A stretch of 64,000 nt of DNA, from the NCBI RefSeq assembly GCF_023806125.1, contig NZ_JAMSKT010000018.1, positions 1 through 64,000 on the forward strand, given 5' to 3'. The stretch is from Clostridium caldaquaticum (lineage in GTDB: Bacteria > Bacillota > Clostridia > Clostridiales > Clostridiaceae). Both the position numbers and the translations under genes were made by a program. Below, one piece after another: positions 59,823 to 64,000 of this stretch (the first letter of the stretch is position 1; each line of letters opens with the position of its first letter). Below the pieces are notes generated by a model, which did not search any database, had not been told where the DNA came from, and was given only the letters and a program-made list of their open reading frames with translations.

Positions 59823-60866
59823 TTGGACTTGAAAGTATTGTGGACTATATCAAAAAGCATGGGTACCGTGTCTGATATAGAGATGCTGAAACAGGCAAAG
59901 GCCTTTAACATAAATGTAATAACTACTGACGTAGATGATGCAGATGCTTGCGGATTTCTCATTACAGGTAAGAAATACATATTACCCAAAGTTAAAGATT
60001 CAAAATACATTGACAGCATGATAGATGTTTGCAGATGCGAAAACGTTACTACCATAATACCTCAGTATAGCGATGAACTAATTTTAATATCAGAAAATAT
60101 TCATCGTTTTAACAACCTAGGTATAAAAGTTTTAGTAACAGAAGATATTGAAAAGCTTAAAATAGCAAACAATAAAGTTAATCTTTATAACTTTTTTAAA
60201 AATGAAGATTTTATACCTAAATATATACCTATATCTTCAATTGATTCTATAAAAGATGCAGCTTTTCAGCTTGGTTATCCTAATGTGCCTGTTTGTATAA
60301 AACCAGTAAATGGAGAAGGAGGAAAGGGCTTTAGAATAATAACTGCAGAAAAAGTTAATATCTTTAGCGACTCTTCCGCCGCTTTGAAAATAGATCTTCC
60401 TTCTTACTTAAATCAGATTAAAAAAATAGATAAAATACCCCAGCTTATAGTTTCAGAATATCTTCCAGGAAAGGAATACAGCGTAGATTGCGTGTGCAAA
60501 AACGGCATAACCTATATATGTATTACACGCCAGAGAGTAGAGACTACCCTGGGAGTTGCTACTGTATCAATTATTGAGAAAAATGATAAAATAATTCAAT
60601 ATTCAAAGAAAATAATATCTGCTCTCAATCTTTCCTATAACATAAATCTACAATTTAAATATTCAAAAGAAGGGCATCCTAAACTAATAGAAGTAAATCC
60701 CAGAGTATCTGGTTCTCTAGTTGCAAACTATGGTGCTTTAGTAAATATGCTGGAATCTTCTTTAAAGCTTGCTTACAATATGCCTCTTGAGGAGCCTACC
60801 ATAAAATGGGGAACTAAAATGATACGATATTGGAGCCAAATCTTTCAAAATAATGAAGGCATTTAG
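59823..60866 (+). CDS. ATP-grasp (CarB/PylC-like) ligase
   Basis: 347 aa. Pre-ATP-grasp domain (NVITTDVDDADACGFL, KYIDSMIDVCRCENVTTIIPQYSDELILIS) followed by an ATP-grasp fold (VCIKPVNGEGGKGFRII, SEYLPGKEYSVDCVCKNG, PKLIEVNPRVSGSLV) with the metal-binding E..N in IEVNPR. Stand-alone members of this family form peptide-like or carboxylate-amine bonds; the substrate is unknown. The likely start is TTG 59823, 9 nt after AGGAGG (59808-59813). No linked biosynthetic genes are visible. Confidence 0.78.
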   Translation: MDLKVLWTISKSMGTVSDIEMLKQAKAFNINVITTDVDDADACGFLITGKKYILPKVKDSKYIDSMIDVCRCENVTTIIPQYSDELILISENIHRFNNLGIKVLVTEDIEKLKIANNKVNLYNFFKNEDFIPKYIPISSIDSIKDAAFQLGYPNVPVCIKPVNGEGGKGFRIITAEKVNIFSDSSAALKIDLPSYLNQIKKIDKIPQLIVSEYLPGKEYSVDCVCKNGITYICITRQRVETTLGVATVSIIEKNDKIIQYSKKIISALNLSYNINLQFKYSKEGHPKLIEVNPRVSGSLVANYGALVNMLESSLKLAYNMPLEEPTIKWGTKMIRYWSQIFQNNEGI

Positions 60867-60888
60867 CTTATTTACAGCTAGATGCCTT
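60856..60888. terminator. Hairpin between ATP-grasp and ferritin-like genes
   Basis: AAGGCATTTAGCT / AGCTAGATGCCTT stem with one mismatch (13 positions), 7-nt loop, between convergent genes. Confidence 0.65.
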
Positions 60889-60895
60889 TACTGTA

Positions 60896-61426
60896 TCAAA
60901 TTATATTATTGTATTTTTTAAACATATCCATAAAAAGTTTTAAGTGCAGTTCCTCATCAAGAATTATTCTTTCAAGCAGCTGCTTTATATATTTATCTCC
61001 TATTATTGATATATGATATTTGTATGTTTCTATTGCCTTACTCTCTGCCTGAATATCTTCTCTAAGCATCTCTTTTATATGTGTTGTAAAGTTCACATAA
61101 ATAGGCGACCAAAGTTCTCCAGGCGGACATGCAGAATTAATATAAATAGGTTTGACTCCCAGCAGCTTGATAGTTTCGCCTAAAAGTTCAAGATGTTTCA
61201 TTTCAGCCATTGATACTCCACCTATAAGCTCAGCATAATCATCATAATTCCCTTCACTTACAATGTGCTGATATACATAAAGGTTTATTGCAGTAAACTC
61301 ACTTACCGCTCCTGCATAATCTTCTAGAAGAAGGTTTGCATACTGTACATTCTGAATTTCTATCTTAGGTTCTGGATATGGTAATTTAATAATGTAATTA
61401 GTATGCTTTGAAATATCTCCTGGCAT
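60896..61426 (-). CDS. Ferritin-like diiron protein
   Basis: 176 aa, four-helix bundle. Possible metal ligands: Glu in DYAGAVSEFTAIN, E-x2-H in MAEMKHLELLG, Glu in QAESKAIETYKYH and E-x2-H in DEELHLKLF. This is the ferritin-like/Mn-catalase-like arrangement. A spore-coat-like or oxygen-defence role would fit other clostridial members, but is not shown here. SD AGGAGG. Confidence 0.8.
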   Translation of the reverse strand: MPGDISKHTNYIIKLPYPEPKIEIQNVQYANLLLEDYAGAVSEFTAINLYVYQHIVSEGNYDDYAELIGGVSMAEMKHLELLGETIKLLGVKPIYINSACPPGELWSPIYVNFTTHIKEMLREDIQAESKAIETYKYHISIIGDKYIKQLLERIILDEELHLKLFMDMFKKYNNII

Positions 61427-61608
61427 TTTTGCCTCCTGAAAATTATAAATACAATTTATAAATATGTTAACATAAAAAATTTATTACAGTTTTTTATTTA
61501 CATATTTTATTAATTTTTTTAATACTTCCTCAGGCTTTTTATAAAGCTTATTGTCCGTACGCTTTGATTATTTAAAAAATAAAAATACTTAATCTATCTG
61601 TCAATACA

Positions 61609-62934
61609 TTATTGCCTGCATATTTTTAAAAGCTCTATTCTTTTTTCATTTACTTTTTCCACTTTAAATACTAAATTTTCATATTTAACTATATGTTCTT
61701 CATTTTCTTTTGGTATACTTCCAATAAGATCTATAACAAATCCGCCTACAGTATCAAAATGCTCAGAAGGAAGATTAATTTCTAAAGTTTCATTGATTTC
61801 ATCAATACTTACCATACCATTAACTATATAAGTATCATTGTCAAGCTTTTGAATATACTCGCTAGATTCATAATCTTCATCATATTCATCAAATATATTT
61901 CCCATAACTTCTTCTATTAAATCTTCGATTGTTACAATACCAGAAAAACCACCGTATTCATCTATAAGTATTGCCATATGATTTTTACTTTTTTGAAGCT
62001 CTCTAAAAAGTATATCAGTATTTTTAGTTTTAGGTACAAAATATGCTGGTCTTAATAAATTTCTTATAGATATGTCTTCTATTTTCTTTTTTCTAAGTTC
62101 AATAAATAAATCCTTCATGAAGAGTATGCCTATAATATTATCTAATTCATCTTCATAAACTGGAATTCTTGAATACTGCTCTTCTAAAACCTCATCTATA
62201 ATTTGTTCTATAGGACTATTAATATTTATTGCAAATACATCAGTTCTATGAGTCATAATTTCCTTAGCCAAGGTATTATCAAATTCAAAAATCCCATCTA
62301 TCATTTCTTTTTCTGTTTCATTCAGTACTCCATTTTCTTCCCCTACATCTATCATCATTCTTATTTCTTCTTCTGTTACTTCTTCTTCTGTTCTTTCAGA
62401 ATGAACATTAAAAATTCTGGCAAACAAATTTGTAGACACCGTAAGCACTTTAACAAAAGGAAGAGTAATTTTTGATATAAAAACTATAGGCCTTACTGCA
62501 AACATGGCTATACTTTCAGAATTTTGCAATGCTATTCTTTTAGGAAGCAACTCTCCAAGCACCAGTGTTATAAATGACAAAGCTATGGTTACAAGTACTA
62601 AAGATATTTGGCTGCTAAATGCAGTAATATATGAAATACCTATTTTATTTATCAGCTTTGAAAGCTGCTCAGATATACTTACAGCTGCTGATGCACTGGC
62701 AAGAAAGCCAGCAAAAGTTATTCCAACCTGTATTGTAGCCAAAAATTTACTTGGTTCTTCCAAGAGTTTGACTAGTAATTTCGCTTTATTATTTCCTTCG
62801 CCAGCCATATAATTTATCTTAGTCTTATTTAAAGATATAACAGCCATTTCACTGGCTGCAAAAAAAGCATTTACAAGTACTAAGATAAAAATAAGCAGCA
62901 ATTGAAGCAAAATACTATCAGGCTCACTTTCCAT
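61609..62934 (-). CDS. CNNM/CorC-HlyC family membrane protein with CBS pair
   Basis: 441 aa. DUF21 membrane domain (residues about 1-190, starting LLLIFILVLVNAFFAASEMAVIS), two CBS domains (about 205-335; EIMTHRTDVFAININSPIEQII, ...RPAYFVPKTKNTDILFRELQKSKNHMAILIDEYGG) and a C-terminal CorC_HlyC domain (DNDTYIVNGMVSIDEINETL). Often labelled hemolysin; more likely a magnesium/divalent-cation exporter or regulator. SD AAAGGGGG. Confidence 0.92.
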   Translation of the reverse strand: MESEPDSILLQLLLIFILVLVNAFFAASEMAVISLNKTKINYMAGEGNNKAKLLVKLLEEPSKFLATIQVGITFAGFLASASAAVSISEQLSKLINKIGISYITAFSSQISLVLVTIALSFITLVLGELLPKRIALQNSESIAMFAVRPIVFISKITLPFVKVLTVSTNLFARIFNVHSERTEEEVTEEEIRMMIDVGEENGVLNETEKEMIDGIFEFDNTLAKEIMTHRTDVFAININSPIEQIIDEVLEEQYSRIPVYEDELDNIIGILFMKDLFIELRKKKIEDISIRNLLRPAYFVPKTKNTDILFRELQKSKNHMAILIDEYGGFSGIVTIEDLIEEVMGNIFDEYDEDYESSEYIQKLDNDTYIVNGMVSIDEINETLEINLPSEHFDTVGGFVIDLIGSIPKENEEHIVKYENLVFKVEKVNEKRIELLKICRQ

Positions 62935-63191
62935 TAAAAAAATCCCCCTTTGAATCTCATGATATACAATAATCTTTTATAAGTATTGAATAAAATTATA
63001 ACATATAATCATTAACTTTACTAATTTTATTAATATTTTGTACTATTAATCAACTTAGATTTATGTTCTCTACCAAGATATTTTTTATATTAAATAGTTC
63101 TAACCATAAAATAACATTCTGTCATTAATATTATATAGGACTTAGTGTTTTTCGTAAAGTTTGATTAAATAGTAATTTATAGACATAAAAA

Positions 63192-63689
63192 CTAAATTAT
63201 TTTATTTATAACCTCATAAAGATTTTTTCCATTTACATCTGCATTTTCATTTAATCTTCCTATTTTTGCAGTCTTACAGCCAGCAGCAATTCCAGCTTCA
63301 ATGTCTGTATCCATATCGCCAATCATCCAGCTGTTTTTTAAATCAATATCGTATTTTTCAGCAAGCTCTAATATCATACCTGGCTTTGGTTTTCTGCAAT
63401 TTGATTCTCTATTAAAATCAGGACAATATTTTATTTCTTTAAACTTACAATAAGGTTCAAGCTCCTCTATCATTTTATCATGAATAGCCTCCAATTGTTT
63501 CTCAGTTAAATGTCCCATCTCAATTCCACCTTGATTTGTTACTATAAACAAATCATAATTATTATCATAAGCTTTTTTTAATGCTTCCTTTACTCCGTCA
63601 TAAATTATTAAATCTTCAGGCTTATTTACGTGCTTTTTAGAATTATCATTTATTACACCATCTCTATCTAAAAAAATTGCTTTATTCAA
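63192..63689 (-). CDS. HAD-IIIA phosphatase, GmhB-like
   Basis: 165 aa. HAD motifs: AIFLDRDGVIND (motif I), FIVTNQGGI (motif II), RKPKPGM with motif III Lys, WMIGDMDTDIEAG (motif IV). This is the histidinol phosphatase/heptose bisphosphate phosphatase layout, but the zinc loop is reduced (YCPDFNRESNCRKP; C-x-H and C-x-C pattern incomplete). Substrate uncertain, likely a sugar phosphate. Start TTG 63689 follows AAAGGTGG by 8 nt. Confidence 0.82.
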   Translation of the reverse strand: MNKAIFLDRDGVINDNSKKHVNKPEDLIIYDGVKEALKKAYDNNYDLFIVTNQGGIEMGHLTEKQLEAIHDKMIEELEPYCKFKEIKYCPDFNRESNCRKPKPGMILELAEKYDIDLKNSWMIGDMDTDIEAGIAAGCKTAKIGRLNENADVNGKNLYEVINKII

Positions 63690-63753
63690 TAATAACACCA
63701 CCTTTAAAATATTTGTTCATATATAGGTTATACTGCTTGAATTAAATTATTAC

Positions 63754-63790
63754 AAAAAATAAAACCCCGCACTGTTAATATGCGAGGCAA
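63754..63790 (-). terminator. Terminator after the pepD-like gene
   Basis: Minus strand CCTCGCA / TGCGGGG stem with a 9-nt loop, then TTTTATTTTTT. Confidence 0.85.
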
Positions 63791-63794
63791 TTTC

Positions 63795-64000
63795 TTATTT
63801 TATCTCTTTAAGCACTGAAAGCAGATAATTCCATGTATTTTGAACTGAAGATATGCTCATATGCTCATCAGGAGTATGAACATCATATAAATTTGGTCCA
63901 AAAGATATCATATCTATATCATTAAATTTTTCTTTAAAAAGTCCGCATTCAACTCCTGCATGTATTGCTACAATTTCTGGATCCTTGCCATAAAGATTAT
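63795..64000 (-). CDS. Aminoacyl-histidine dipeptidase (PepD-like), 3' end only
   Basis: Partial: the gene runs off the right edge and only the last 68 codons are present. The readable tail ...AIHAGVECGLFKEKF..DMISFGPNLYDVHTPDEHMSI... matches the C-terminal catalytic-domain end of M20 Xaa-His dipeptidases (HAGxECG, DxISFGP, H-(T/S)-P-D-E metal-site segments). Stop TAA at 63795-63797. Confidence 0.85.
   Translation of the reverse strand, partial: NLYGKDPEIVAIHAGVECGLFKEKFNDIDMISFGPNLYDVHTPDEHMSISSVQNTWNYLLSVLKEIK

Overview
The window is a chromosomal segment of a low-GC, spore-forming anaerobic Firmicute, most likely Clostridium sensu stricto. The evidence is AT-rich DNA with AGA-dominated arginine codons, an alpha/beta-type spore SASP, a PdaB-like deacetylase, pyruvate formate-lyase with its activase, a 2-hydroxyacyl-CoA dehydratase activase-type protein, strong Shine-Dalgarno sequences and many TTGACA-17-TATAAT promoters. 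I see no phage, insertion sequence, CRISPR array, rRNA or tRNA gene. It reads as ordinary core genome with dense RNA-level regulation.

Layout. 1-3.1 kb holds lysine/diaminopimelate genes (dapB, a patA-like aminotransferase, dapH) of the acetyl-dependent pathway. 3.1-7.2 kb holds a tandem-OB SSB-like protein, a hypothetical, a PdaB-like deacetylase, a SASP, a DUF4364 protein and a YncE-like beta-propeller. 7.3-11.6 kb is valS-folC behind a Val T-box. 11.8-17.4 kb holds a serA-type dehydrogenase, a eukaryotic-type NADP isocitrate dehydrogenase, an orphan NMT1-type binding lipoprotein and an ilvD-family gene with atypical codon use. 17.7-22.2 kb is the rib operon (ribD-ribE-ribBA-ribH plus a HAD phosphatase) under an FMN riboswitch. 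22.2-26.5 kb is one 1435-aa activase-type protein. 26.7-33.5 kb is the complete F1Fo ATP synthase operon atpIBEFHAGDC.

33.8-37.2 kb has an ABC ATPase/permease pair lacking a binding protein, a TPR protein and a membrane transglutaminase-like protein. 37.5-41.0 kb has gltX (promoter followed at once by a terminator hairpin) and proS behind a Pro T-box. 41.0-45.3 kb has a YprB-like nuclease, a HAD phosphatase and metNIQ under a SAM-I riboswitch. 45.4-49.1 kb has pflB-pflA and a PilZ protein. 49.3-51.5 kb is a Fur-box-controlled feoA-feoB-feoX operon, the last a 49-aa Cys-rich protein. 51.5-54.4 kb has a second YprB-like nuclease and argS behind an Arg T-box. 54.7-58.3 kb has a two-component system, a 2x[4Fe-4S] ferredoxin with an NapH-like membrane partner, and a secreted small protein. 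58.6-64 kb has trxB, an ATP-grasp protein, a ferritin-like protein, a CorC/HlyC-type CBS protein, a GmhB-like phosphatase and the 3' end of a pepD-like gene.

The most interesting signals are: two 17-bp CsoR/CstR-like operators bracketing the promoter of the ferredoxin/NapH-like pair; a HAD phosphatase placed to supply the usually unassigned dephosphorylation step of riboflavin synthesis; a hairpin lying exactly between the Shine-Dalgarno and the start codon of the giant activase gene; the promoter-proximal terminator of gltX; and an ABC transporter whose likely binding protein lies about 19 kb away. Many starts were moved downstream of the longest open frame because the upstream start overlaps the Shine-Dalgarno; the reasons are given per gene.
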